A stretch of 64,000 bases of DNA, taken from assembly GCA_029379385.1 (NCBI GenBank), contig CM055606.1:17943142-18007141 (forward strand), given 5' to 3'. The number at the start of each line of letters is the position of its first letter. Position 1 is the first letter of the stretch. Below the pieces are notes generated by a model, which saw only the letters and a list, made by a program, of their open reading frames with translations, ran no database searches and was not told where the DNA came from. The position numbers and the translations under genes are program-made. Of this stretch, positions 34,701 through 44,939 are shown in pieces. Source of the stretch: Quillaja saponaria (taxonomy: Eukaryota > Streptophyta > Magnoliopsida > Fabales > Quillajaceae).

Positions 34701-35228
34701 TGAAAAGTATTTGTAAGCAAGGTAAGGGCAAGATTTCCACAGCAATTACAAACATGTTGGGTGATAAGAAAACATAATTCAATAAAATAATAAACAACTA
34801 AATAAATAAATAGACACTCAGAGCAACCCCAGACAAATTATTGGGTTCAAATCAACAAAAATGCTTCAGATATTCTTGATTCTAACTTGCATGGAATGTT
34901 TAAACCAGCTAAACAGAGTGCATTGTCCTTTCATTTTCCTCACTTCGTGCATTATCAAGCACATTGTGGTACTATTGGGTTTATCCTCGATTACTTCTAC
35001 TATAAGTCACACAAAAAAATAGCACATTTCTGTTCATTAAGAAGCACAATCCGAAGAAAAAAAAAGAGGTAAACAAAAATTTTGCACCTTTTCTCTTCTT
35101 GACACAAAACAAACAAGAGAAATTGCATGGAATTTTTCATTATATATCAGTAAAAAAGACTAAAAATTAGGTTGAGAAATGAAAAGTAACAGGCTTTACC
35201 TGGGAGCATTTTCTTCGGATGAGGCCAT
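31784..35228 (-). CDS. Tandem paralogue C: shared N-terminal domain plus coiled coil, no PHD finger (503 aa)
   Basis: Coding exons: 35228-35200, 34212-33815, 32868-31784; phases close to 504 codons. The ATG sits in a separate first exon (MASSEENAP), spliced in phase 2 to exon 2. Residues about 45-135 carry the same N-terminal domain as A and B (LPYAPVDWPNPGDVWSWKVG, SDRLLYLPHR, FSLFSWKIPS). Exon 3, a single 1085-bp exon, encodes a basic stretch (ITPRKRKQKAQRGLLKRQTR) that may be a nuclear signal, an acidic Ser-rich region, and a long coiled coil (about residues 280-470) ending LARFAPLKGFSF. No Cys-rich finger is present. I do not recognise the C-terminal half. By gene order it may correspond to Arabidopsis At3g22520/At4g14840, uncharacterised coiled-coil proteins; this is a weak positional inference. 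Confidence 0.82.
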
Positions 35229-37298
35229 GATCGGATCAAAGTTAGGGTTTTCAGAGAAGTCTCAGTCTTCTCCCTACAATGCCAGAACGAAAACAAAGAT
35301 TCACCCAACAAATTAGTAAAGCAAATATAAAAAAATTAATTAATTAAAAAAAAAAGTAACATTGAGAAAAATGAAGGAAAAGGAAGAGAAATTTGGAAGA
35401 AGAAAATGGAGAAAGAGAGATTTTAACTTATCAAGGAGAAGGGTGGGAGTGAAGATGAAGCTCTCCAACTAAGGATTTTCCTTTCTTTGGGTTTGGACTA
35501 CAAAGTCAGAAGTGAGGACAGGGAGAGAGAGTTTCGGGAGAAGGAAAAATAAAAATTGGACAGAGGCAAACACAAGTGTTTGTGAGTAATTTAGGGCACT
35601 TTTTAATATGATATATATATAAAAAAAAATATAGCATTTATTGTTACAATTCACATTAATTTTAGTATTATAATTAATTAAATTATTGTTATTATTATTA
35701 TATTTTAAATTTTAATAATTATATTTATTGCATCTTAATAATATTTATTAATTTCTTTTAAAATATATATATTAATTTTCTTAATTAATATTGTCAAAAT
35801 AATTAAAAAATTTATAAAACTATTGATGTAATTGATTATAATTTCAGCTTTATTTAATTTTTTAATTTTTATTTAATTATTATATTTTAACAAATTAATT
35901 TCCTAAATAGTCGTTAGAAAATTTTCAGAATAAATAGTTAGAAAGAATTTTTTTTTATTTTTTATTAAGGTAGTTTAATTTATTCTGAAAGTAATTCTAA
36001 TTAAACAACTCTAGAGAAACAAATTAAGACCATTCATTAAATGCAAATTAACTTATAAATAATTCCCTTACCAAGTGCAATATATATTTATTATTATAAA
36101 ATTTCTTAGGATTCTTTTTAATTGATGTGTTAAGAGAATTCATTAAGTACAATAAATGTAATTTATAAAATTAAATATTTTTAAATAATAATTCATTAAT
36201 TACATAATGCCAACAAAAATTTTAACTCCTGTATTAAATGTTGTTTTAAAAAAAATATATATTTATATCATCTTAAGAAGTGTCTTATTTATAAAAGAAA
36301 AATATTTTAAAATCAGTCACAAAGCTTATGGGTGTTTCTTATTAATATGATATATATTTTTATTAGTTTAATAGTAGTGTTTGAGTTTATAATTTATACA
36401 CAATTCGACTAATTAATTTTTAAATATAATTAATAGTATGTCAATATATCTGACACTTAAGTGCATAAAAACCACTTTTTGAATTGAGAAAAAAAGACAA
36501 GACAAAAAGGAAAAAAAAGAAAAAAAAGAAAAAAACTCGAAAATATCAATTGGATAGACCTTATGTAACCTAAATAAAACTTCCAAGTTCAATTCATGTT
36601 TGACTGAACTTTCTCTCTTCAAAGTTTAGTCTTTCTAGTCTAGAAAAATAAATGGGTGTTTGAAAATATGAACATTTACTACCCATAATAAGGTGGTATA
36701 GATTCTAAAGATGTTCTTTGGTGAACACATTAATCTTAAATTTGTTTCTCTTATTAGTTTTGGGAAAACATAAAAAGCTGCCAGAGTAAACCAAGTGCAC
36801 TAAACTAGTTCAAAATCATTAATGCAAGAATTGATCTAATTATTTTATGCAAATAATGAACAATTCTAAATGTCTTTGGGAACATATATATTATGGTATC
36901 AATCATTTTAGGCAAACCGTGTCACCATTACTTAGATTGCATAATCTTACTCCTTCAAAATTCCAGATAAATATCATGGGCTTTTCACAAGTTCACCAAA
37001 TACTGTGTTATCGTTTTGGATGTTTGCCAAGTGTTGTCACTGGAGCTAAGTGTCACGAAAAAGTTTCATAAGCTGGACCAACTTATCTTGCATGGACACT
37101 AAAGCTTGCAAAAGATGCCACGTGTCTACAACAGTCAATGAAAAACTTAACACGTGTCCTAAACCCCACGTTCCATGCCCTTTTCACTTCTCAAAATAAT
37201 TTGCTAATTGCTATTTATATCTGCTCCCTCTTTCGGAATCGGTTAGTATAATCTGATTGATATCTGGTTAATATTTGTGAACTTAAAATTCCGTAAAG
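35229..37298. other. Promoter and leader of C; AT-rich intergenic DNA; SMP promoter
   Basis: 35229-35560 is leader and promoter of paralogue C with polypurine tracts. 35600-36400 is extremely AT-rich (runs such as TTATTATTATTA) with no coding frame. The last 200 bases hold the ABRE cluster of the SMP pseudogene. Confidence 0.5.
37118..37174 (+). promoter_or_regulatory. ABRE cluster upstream of the SMP pseudogene
   Basis: CCACGTGTCT (37118-37127), ACACGTGTCC (37150-37159) and CCCACGTTCC (37165-37174), followed by a TATA-like TATTTATAT at 37212-37220, about 80 bp before the old start codon. ACGTGTC is the classic abscisic acid response element of late embryogenesis abundant genes. The promoter architecture is intact although the gene is broken. 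Confidence 0.6.
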
Positions 37299-38230
37299 AT
37301 GAGCCAGGAGCAACCACAATGACCTCGAGCGACTCAAGCCGGTGAACAGAATGAACCCATCAAATACGGCGACGTTTTTAACGTGTGTGGAGAACTTGCA
37401 AACAAGCCTGTTGCACCGGAAGATGCCGCTATGATGCAGTGTGCTGAAAACATGATGTTCGGTCGGTCTCAAAAGGGTGGACCTGCCGCCGTCATGCAAT
37501 CCGCCGCCACAAGAAATGAGTAGTCTGGTCTTGTTGGCCACCGTAACGTAACCGATGTTACCGGCGACCAAGGTGTCACCGTCAAAGAAACCGATGTTCC
37601 TGGAAGACGCATAGTAACTGAATCTGTTGCTGGACAGGTGATCTCCTTTTTTTTTTTTTTTTTTTAAATGTCACGTAACATTTTTTTAATCAAACAAACT
37701 AACGTGTCGCATTTTATTTTATTTTTCAAATTTCTTTTTATTTTTATTTTATAATATTTCACTTTCTTGTAATATAGGTAGTGGGTCAGTATGTTGAAGC
37801 CACGCCAATAGTGCAGCCAACGGCTCAGGTGGTTAATCAGAGTGCAATTACTATAGGACAAGCGCTGGAAGCTACGGCTCATACAGCTGGTAACAAGCCG
37901 GTGGATGAGAGCGATCCGGCTGCTATTCAAGCGGCGGAGGTGAGAGCTACGGGTAGTAATGTTATAACACCAGGTGGTCTGGCTGCCACAGCTCAGTCTG
38001 CAGCGGCTTATAATGCTGGAGTAGAACTTGAGGGGATAAGATTAAGCTCACGGATGTTTTGATCAGTGCTACGTTGAAATTGCCGCCGGATAAGGCGGTG
38101 ACACGGCAAGATGCTGTAGGTGTTGTTACAGCACAACTGAGGAATAATCCCAAGTTCGCTACTCATCCGGGTGGAGTGGCGGCGTCTGTGACTGCTGCTG
38201 CTATTGTTAGACAAATTGATTGTATTGAAT
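37299..38230 (+). pseudogene. Seed maturation protein (SMP / LEA) pseudogene
   Basis: Exon 1 37299-37637, intron 37638-37777, exon 2 from 37778. Clear SMP-family blocks: EPIKYGDVFNV, APEDAAMMQ, QKGGPAAVMQSAA, GQYVEATPIVQPTAQVVNQS, QAAEVRATGSNVITPGGLAA and AVTRQDAVGVVTAQLRNN. SMP proteins accumulate in drying seeds and protect against desiccation. Lesions: TGA at 37320-37322 (codon 8, probably CGA to TGA by deamination), TAG at 37521-37523, a frameshift near 38030 within the old VERDEDKIKL block, and a lost ending after about 38215. The splice junction is still in phase. The product cannot be made. Recalled Arabidopsis counterparts are At3g22490/At3g22500. Confidence 0.92.
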
Positions 38231-38427
38231 TTGAATTAGGATTATTAATTAAAAAAATAAAAAAAAGTATAAATCAGTAAATATTCTTATGTATCAATTT
38301 ATTATATTAAATTTTTTTTAAATTAAAAAAATTTAGGTTCATTATTCTTTCATTAATGAACTTTGAAAGTTCAGGTCTAAATTCGTGGGTTTTTTAATGA
38401 ACACGGAAGAATACGAATCGGACTTCC

Positions 38428-38557
38428 TTCTCTCAATTCTTGTTTGCTCCTATATTAGACACTTTTTGGCCCAACAAATTAAATCTTTGTTCGACTTCAT
38501 CCAATTCATGTCTGCTCCTATATTTGACACTTTTTGGCCCAACAAATTAAATCTTTG
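38428..38557. repeat. Tandem duplication, about 66-bp unit
   Basis: Two copies (38428-38489 and 38494-38557), sharing GACACTTTTTGGCCCAACAA and flanks, with a few mismatches near the left edge. Confidence 0.85.
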
Positions 38558-38663
38558 ATGAAGCCCATCCATATTTCTTCTTTCCTGTATATCAAATCAT
38601 AATTCAAATTATTGAGTTTGAATTTCTTTGAGATTTATTTTTTATAGGTGACTAACCTGATTA

Positions 38664-38800
38664 TACGATAATTAGTTTCGAAATACGTATAAGTTAATAT
38701 AATCATATTACATTGCCTCTTAAGACAATACGATAAGTAGTTTCGAAATACGTATTAGTTAGTATAATCGTATTACATAAATTTCATTGCCTCTTAAGAC
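38664..38800. repeat. Tandem duplication, about 65-72-bp unit
   Basis: Two copies beginning TACGATAA(T/G)TAGTTTCG at 38664 and 38729 and both ending TTGCCTCTTAAGACA; the second has a 9-bp insertion. It is independent of the neighbouring duplication. Confidence 0.85.
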
Positions 38801-39916
38801 AGGGCATCTATAAATTGAATGTAATTGTCATTTGTGAAATGTAAAATGCATTTGACAATGGCCAACCTTGAAGAGTCTCTGTTAGCTCCTTAAAGAAAAA
38901 GAGGGACAACGCCCACGTGATTCACTCTGCAGATTTATCCAACGACAGTCATGTGAAGATTGGACCAGCAGGTAGTTGAAAGCCAGAAAAAAGCTTACCA
39001 TAAAAGTAGTGCTCTTCTACCTAAATAGCCAAACAATGCTTGTATTTGCATAGTCACAATTTTGGAAAGAAAGAAAAAGAGAGAGAGGGAGAGATAAAGA
39101 AACTACTTTTATGTCAATGTAAATGGTACAAAATGCTTAGCTGCAGTTTGGTGGTTTCATGTGAATGACATTGATAAATTGAGAAGAGACAGGATAGGCA
39201 AGTTTTGATCATTTGTGTTGTATCAATAATTGTTTCCATCAATATCCTTCTGCTGTATATCAAGTAGATTACATGTCACAAGAGCATGACATTAATTACT
39301 GTCACTTGAAAAGTCTATAGGAATCAAAATATGCATACTACAAATTTATCTAAATAAAAAAAAAAAAAAAAAAAAATTAATTTAATTGCTAGCCAAGTGT
39401 TGAGAACATGAAGTTTTTTTAGTATTTAGTAATGAACTTAAATTTAAAACATCTCAAAATGGACAAAACATATTGTTCTGCATTGTCTACTCCCTATTAA
39501 AAGTATACCTAAGTTTATTTTTTATTTATTATGGGATACATTTTTGTGTTAGGAACAAAATGTTCTATACACTCAATTTCATCTAATTTATTTGGATTAT
39601 AAATGACCCAAATCAATGAAACTAAATTAATTTGGTGTATAAACATCACTTCATTATGACTTTAAAAAGTTGAGGTGTCAATGGTTCAACTGCTAGATTG
39701 TTTTAGTGATATATATTACAAATTTAAGATCAAATCTAGTTTTCAGGAAAAAAAGAAAAAAAAGGGGCTATGAGAACCCCCAGATCCAATCAATAGGAAA
39801 GCTAGCCTCCACCCTTTATTCTTCAAAGTATACAAGTACTGTGGCCAAGAGTCCACGGTCATAGTACATAAATTATCTAATACAGACTCTTAACTCATCT
39901 TCCCAACATTCCCACT

Positions 39917-39926
39917 CTATAAATTA
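39917..39926 (+). promoter_or_regulatory. TATA box of the OVATE-family gene
   Basis: CTATAAATTA, 54-63 bp upstream of the start codon, a typical spacing for a short leader. Confidence 0.55.
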
Positions 39927-39979
39927 CATAACACTCCATTAACTGTCTCTCTTCCACTCTCATCTCATCTAAAAAGAAA

Positions 39980-40696
39980 ATGCATAGCCCATTTTGGAAG
40001 CAATTCCAGCTCTGCTGCTTCAAATTCAAACACCCCACAACCACAACCACCAACGCAAATCTATCCCAACCTCTTAACCCAAAACAAGAACATCATGTCA
40101 ATAATTCCTCATCAACATTAGCCTCTTCCTCCACTTCTATCATCATCAACAACAACAACTTCAACCTATACGATGTCACTTCATCATCAGATCATCATAG
40201 CTCCACCACTACCTCCGATTTCTTCACTTCCTCCGACGATAACTCTGACTTGTGGGACCCACCTGACCTCGCCACCGTCTTCGCCTCCAAACGTTTTTTC
40301 TTCTCCGCACCTGGCCATTCCAACTCCATTATTGAATCCCCTGAAACACAACCTCTTCTACATCAAAACACAAACACCAACAATAATTATAACAAGTTGG
40401 TAATTCCTACAGGTGGTGTCAAAGTTCCCAAATACTCAATCAATCCGTACGTTGACTTTCGCCGGTCAATGCAGGAAATGGTTGAATCTAGACAAGTAAA
40501 GGTGGATATGAGAAATGACTGGGAATATTTACATGAGCTACTGTTGTGTTATCTTGCTATGAATCCTACACATACACACAAGTATATTGTTCGTGCTTTC
40601 ACTGACCTTGTCGTCTCTCTATTATCATCGTCGTCATCGTCATCATCGTCGTCTACAAAACGGCAGTGTCGTATATCATCAGCCATTGGTATGTAA
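39980..40696 (+). CDS. OVATE family protein, transcriptional repressor (238 aa)
   Basis: Intronless, as usual for the family. The N-terminal 145 residues are low-complexity (Ser, Thr, Asn, His) with a nucleotide repeat of TCN codons. The OVATE domain spans about 148-214: VKVPKYSINPYVDFRRSMQE, then DWEYLHELLLCYLAMNP and HKYIVRAFTDLVVSLL. OVATE proteins repress growth genes, bind TALE homeodomain and TRM partners, and shape organs and fruit. The C-terminus has a poly-Ser tract and ends in RISSAIGM. I place it near the Arabidopsis OFP11/13/16 group mainly because At4g14860 (OFP11) lies in the matching gene order; the exact member is uncertain. No lesion seen. Confidence 0.93.
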   Translation: MHSPFWKQFQLCCFKFKHPTTTTTNANLSQPLNPKQEHHVNNSSSTLASSSTSIIINNNNFNLYDVTSSSDHHSSTTTSDFFTSSDDNSDLWDPPDLATVFASKRFFFSAPGHSNSIIESPETQPLLHQNTNTNNNYNKLVIPTGGVKVPKYSINPYVDFRRSMQEMVESRQVKVDMRNDWEYLHELLLCYLAMNPTHTHKYIVRAFTDLVVSLLSSSSSSSSSSTKRQCRISSAIGM

Positions 40697-43600
40697 TTTT
40701 TGGTACATGTAGGTTTTTCTTATGAATCTCAACCTTTTTTTTGTTTTTTTAGATTTGGTGATAGGGGTATGTAATATGTTTGATCGATGAGGACAAAGCA
40801 AAAATGTAATATTAAATTCGATGATCACACAACTACCAAGGAAACGTGTGAGACAGGGGATGTTGGTGTCTCAATGCATGTTACTAGCTAGTATTATATT
40901 TTAACTGCTCTTTTATATTTTTGGTTTATATATGCAAACAGAATTTTATCCTGGCTAAAATCAAAAAAAGAAAAAGAATATATTTTTTTATTGGGAAATG
41001 TTTCTGAATTGGTTAATTTGAAAAAGATAATAGTCAGTAGAGGAAACAAGTGCAGGCTGTTGGTGAGTTGTCCTTTGAATTTGTTGTGTGGTCCTGCTAT
41101 GGCGACATTGCATGTTGGAGAGTTTTTCACACAAACTCACTAGGGGGCAGAAGACAGATGAAAAGAAGGAAACTAAGATTCTGATTCTGGTTTATTATTG
41201 GGTACTACATAGATAATATATTTTTGTTCTATAGTCTCATAATTATTATTTTAAGTATGTCTCAATTGTATTTTTGTAAATTGATCTAATGAATACCATA
41301 ACTTTTAAGAGAGATTCATAAGTTTTCACATTATCATACCGTTATTGTTAGAGATCTTCTTCTCTAATTGCCAAAACCCTATAATATTTTCATTCTTCTT
41401 TCCTAGCTGTTAACCCTAATTTTATTTTTCTTCTTCTTCTTCCTTGCAGCCAATGTGTTTGTAGACCTCACCCAAAATCTTTCTCCTATTCTTTCTTCAG
41501 TAACATAAGTTCTCATCAGTATCAAAAGTATAACTTTGTTAAGTATGTCTTGCATTCACAGAATTCCAAGCCGAAAACATATCATCTTTTGAGTAATATG
41601 AAAAAAAAGGAAAATCGAGACTTATTTCGAGATGTGCACGGTTAACCCTTTTGATATTAAAATTCTGTATACCATTTTTCGACTAGAATTGAGTTTTGAT
41701 GAAAGTCTATATTAGAGGCATTGCGTTTTAGGGTTTTGTTGTATTTTGTTTTCAACCTTTTCATAGTAAAAGTTTTCCGCTCATTTTGACCGGGGACTAG
41801 GCAAAAGTTTGAATCATATAAGATTTCTGTGTTTTGTTTGCTATTTTGGTTTCATAACTTTTATCTTACATTTAATGGTAACAAACTCCTAACAATACCA
41901 GCGCATAAGCAAGTACAAACCAACAGAGGCAAGAAAAAAGAGAACAGAGAACTGGAAGAAACAAGAAGATACGACCAAGTTAGCATCTTCAACAGTTTGA
42001 GATACGTTCGTTTGAAAAAGAAAAGCAGATTCCTCTGTTCTTGCATTCATGGTTGTGCTAGTTTCATCAAATCTGACATAAAAAAAAAAGCTTCAAGAAT
42101 AAAAAAGTTTAACAGTCGAACGGTAGGAACTGTCAAGTCCAATATCTCTAGTTGGTCTACAAAATGCTGAACAAGAGCCTTGAAAAACCCAAATTTTGCA
42201 TTGGAGATAACAATGTTTTGGATTGTATTGAAAAACCCAAACTAGGATTTAATTTAAACTTGTGGGTTACTCTAATTATATACTAAATGTTATTTTTATA
42301 TTTGAAAGAAAAGGAAGAGTTGGAGACAAGAAAGAGAATCCAAAGAAGGAGCATCAACAACTACAGCTAAAGAATGCATGAGAATTGAGATGCATTTCTA
42401 TTTTATACTTTGTCATGATAATTGTAAAAGTTAGTTGGTTTAGGTAAGGTTCAGCACTATGTAATTTGTCCTTTTTGAGTGTCTACATTATTATATGTCA
42501 TCTTATTTGTACAATTAGAACGGAGTCAAGAACCAATCCGAACTTATTAAAAGTTAATTCAATTTACGTATTACATGGATTTGTATTTATTCACATATTG
42601 TTCAACTCTATCAAACTCAAACCTAACAAATCAATAATTTAATCTAAACTCAATATAATTTGTAAATCGTAAAAATACAAAATATCTGGTGGAATTAGAG
42701 TTCGATCTAATTTGACCTGATAAGATCTTCAAAATATGTTTGTAAAGAGTTTGTATCATAATCTTACAAAATAACTCTATATGAGATGTAGGTGAACGCA
42801 AGATGCTTGAAATAGTAAGAAAGTAAAGTATCTTAAGGTGGGTTTTCTTGAGTTAAAAAAGAAGAAAATAACATTTCTTGAATTAATGGACCCAAAAAAA
42901 GACATGATCTATCCACCAAATAATTGAAAAATAATTGTAAAACAGTAATAACCCACCTCAATCAAATCAACTCAATTATGAAATATATTTTGTTTTTCTC
43001 GAACTACAAATCTTTACCATGGACCCATCAACAAATACTACTCTTGTAATCAATGCTCTATTGGCAATACATGCAACACCTGCATATAATAACAGTAATG
43101 ACAAAAGTTCATTTTTCTTAATTTAATAGGTTGAGATTATAAAAATAGGATGAACTATTCTCAACTGTAGTCTAAAGCATATTGGGAGTTTCATAAGAAA
43201 AGAGAATATGCATTTATTTATTTTGTATACGAAAATCTCTTATATATGAGTCATTTAAGATTTACTCAGTCTTATGTGAAAATTTTCGTGTGCAAAACAA
43301 TTATGTGCACTATTTGTAGCCTCCATGCATGAATAAGAAAAGACTAGGCAGCAGTTTCAAATTTGTCTGATCTCTCATCCCTGCTTACCCATGTGGAGGA
43401 AAACAGTAAGGATTAAAACTGGTATTGATGGTCTTATTTGAAAATTGAAATTATTACTTGTAGCTGTTCTTCTTGTTTTATATATTTTTCATCCTTTAAT
43501 TTTCTGGCCTCGGGAATGAGTACCTTACAACCAGCACTGTGGAGTTGTATTGCTGCTGGCTTCTTGTTTGCATGCATAAAGACAATGCAAGGTTGCACGC

Positions 43601-43985
43601 TGGCTTCGTTAATAATTGTCTTCATCCTACTCTCAAATCAAACTCTCAATAACTGTATGACAAATACTATTCGTTCAATGCTTGCCAATGGCCATGTACA
43701 TGGGAGATGAAAAAGACAACGGAAGAAATTTTTTGAAAAGGGAGTTGTTGTATCTTTTAAGGAGTTGGTAAGATTAATTTTTAATCACTATAAAATTTGA
43801 TTATAATATGCAAAATTAAAGTTACTATTATGAAATCATGCATTTTACCATGGTAGCTCCGATAAGAACGGCTAACTCACTATGCTCCGTGTACTTAGCA
43901 TTCCCCAAAAACATATCAATTGCCATTACCCCATTTCAAAAACTGTTTCAAGCCCAAATAAGGAATTCTGAGAAGAATAAAGTGA
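40697..43985. other. Long intergenic region
   Basis: No gene supported in 3.3 kb. The open frames at 41829-42170 (+) and 43434-43625 (-) show no recognisable domain. AT-rich throughout, with a pyrimidine-rich stretch before 41450 (TTCTTCTTCTTCTTCC then TTGCAG) that resembles a splice acceptor but precedes no coding exon I can read. Confidence 0.5.
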
Positions 43986-44282
43986 ATGTGTGATAGTTCT
44001 CGTGAAAGGAATTCCGAGATTCAGGAAATGCTAGCCAAGCCAATAAGGGAAATGAAGGCAGATGGATATGTACCTGAGAGTAATTTCTCTCTCTTTGATT
44101 TAGTAGAAGAAGAAAAAATTTCTGAAGTTTGTTACCACATAGAGAAAACTGATCTCGCATTTGGCCTCATTGCTCTTCCTCCTGGAGTACCAATTAGGAT
44201 CATAAAAAATCTTACTGAGTATATGGAGATTGACAGGGTAGCATCAAATTTATTTCAGCAATTGTTGGTAGAGAAATCATAG
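43986..44282 (+). pseudogene. DYW-domain relic of a second PPR gene
   Basis: A 98-residue open frame that matches only the E+/DYW end of a PPR editing factor: REMKADGYVPESNFSLFDL, then CYHIEKTDLAFGLIALPPGVPIRIIKNL. The usual HSEK is CYHIEK here, the Glu being kept but the second His-based signature changed, and the expected CGDCH motif is replaced by MEIDRVAS, so the zinc-binding deaminase site is lost. No PPR repeats are present upstream. Position between the OFP and PFD2 genes fits a remnant of the Arabidopsis At4g14850 (LOI1/MEF11) orthologue, by recalled gene order. Confidence 0.8.
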
Positions 44283-44483
44283 TTAAAAAGTATTGCATAC
44301 AAAATCTCACGGGCTGCTTGCGCCATGAATGAAAGTTCATAATCTCACCATTTGGTAACACTTAAAACAATCAGCTTCCTACATAGCCAAATACCCAAAC
44401 TGATTTCACCTAGCACACCTCTAGACAGGGGAAGAAAATGCTATCCAACAAGTTTGTCAAAACAAACGCAAAACTGGGACAAT

Positions 44484-44930
44484 TCATTCAATTCCACTTG
44501 CAGGGCCAACAAGAACTCCTTGAGCTGACCCCTCCTTTGGGCCACTATCATCCTTAACATCGGCACCAGGCTTTCTTATTCTGATTTTGTATTTAGCCTC
44601 AAATTCAGCAATGTCCGTTTTCTTCTTTTCCAAAGTCTCATTAAGCCTAGCAATAACTTCTTCAAGCCCCTCTTTGTTGCGCTGCACAGCAGGCAAGACC
44701 TCCTTGATGGTTCTTTCCACCAGCACTCCTCCAATCATGCGATAGCATCGTCTAGACGGGTCAAGTGGCTGAATAGCATTAATGACCAATGAATGCTCAC
44801 TAACTTCCATCTCGAGTTCAGTGAATTTTGAGTAAATTTGATTGAGTTCAGACCTCATAGTTGTATACATATTAGCAGCTGCTTGTTCATTTATTGGTTC
44901 CCTGCGATCACCTTCAGTTTTACTGACCAT
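44484..44930 (-). CDS. PFD2: Prefoldin subunit 2 (148 aa)
   Basis: Beta-type prefoldin subunit, part of the hexameric prefoldin complex that hands nascent actin and tubulin to the CCT chaperonin in the cytosol. The coding region is one exon. Two helical coiled-coil arms (residues about 15-50 and 90-120) flank the beta hairpin segment around PLDPSRRCYRMIGGVLVERT. The C-terminal tail GPKEGSAQGVLVG is typical of plant members. The start MVSKTEGDRREP follows an acceptor (TTTTTTAG) a few bases upstream, so a 1.6-kb intron (about 44940-46552) lies in the 5' UTR, with the first exon at about 46553-46700. It is divergent from the SART-1 gene. Confidence 0.95.
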   Translation of the reverse strand: MVSKTEGDRREPINEQAAANMYTTMRSELNQIYSKFTELEMEVSEHSLVINAIQPLDPSRRCYRMIGGVLVERTIKEVLPAVQRNKEGLEEVIARLNETLEKKKTDIAEFEAKYKIRIRKPGADVKDDSGPKEGSAQGVLVGPASGIE

Positions 44931-44939
44931 GATTCTCTA

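Larger units (their letters stand above)
38231..39979. other. Intergenic DNA upstream of the OVATE-family gene
   Basis: Contains two short tandem duplications (38428-38557 and 38664-38800), a GA-rich tract (39060-39100) and a poly-A run at 39355-39375. Otherwise non-coding; the last 100 bases form the promoter and leader of the OFP gene. Confidence 0.5.

Noticed and set aside
41829..42170. 113-codon open frame on the plus strand, Lys/Arg/Ser-rich
   Set aside because: No recognisable domain, no promoter or splice context; composition reflects A-rich DNA.
43434..43710. Overlapping open frames on both strands
   Set aside because: No domain on either strand; AT-rich non-coding DNA.
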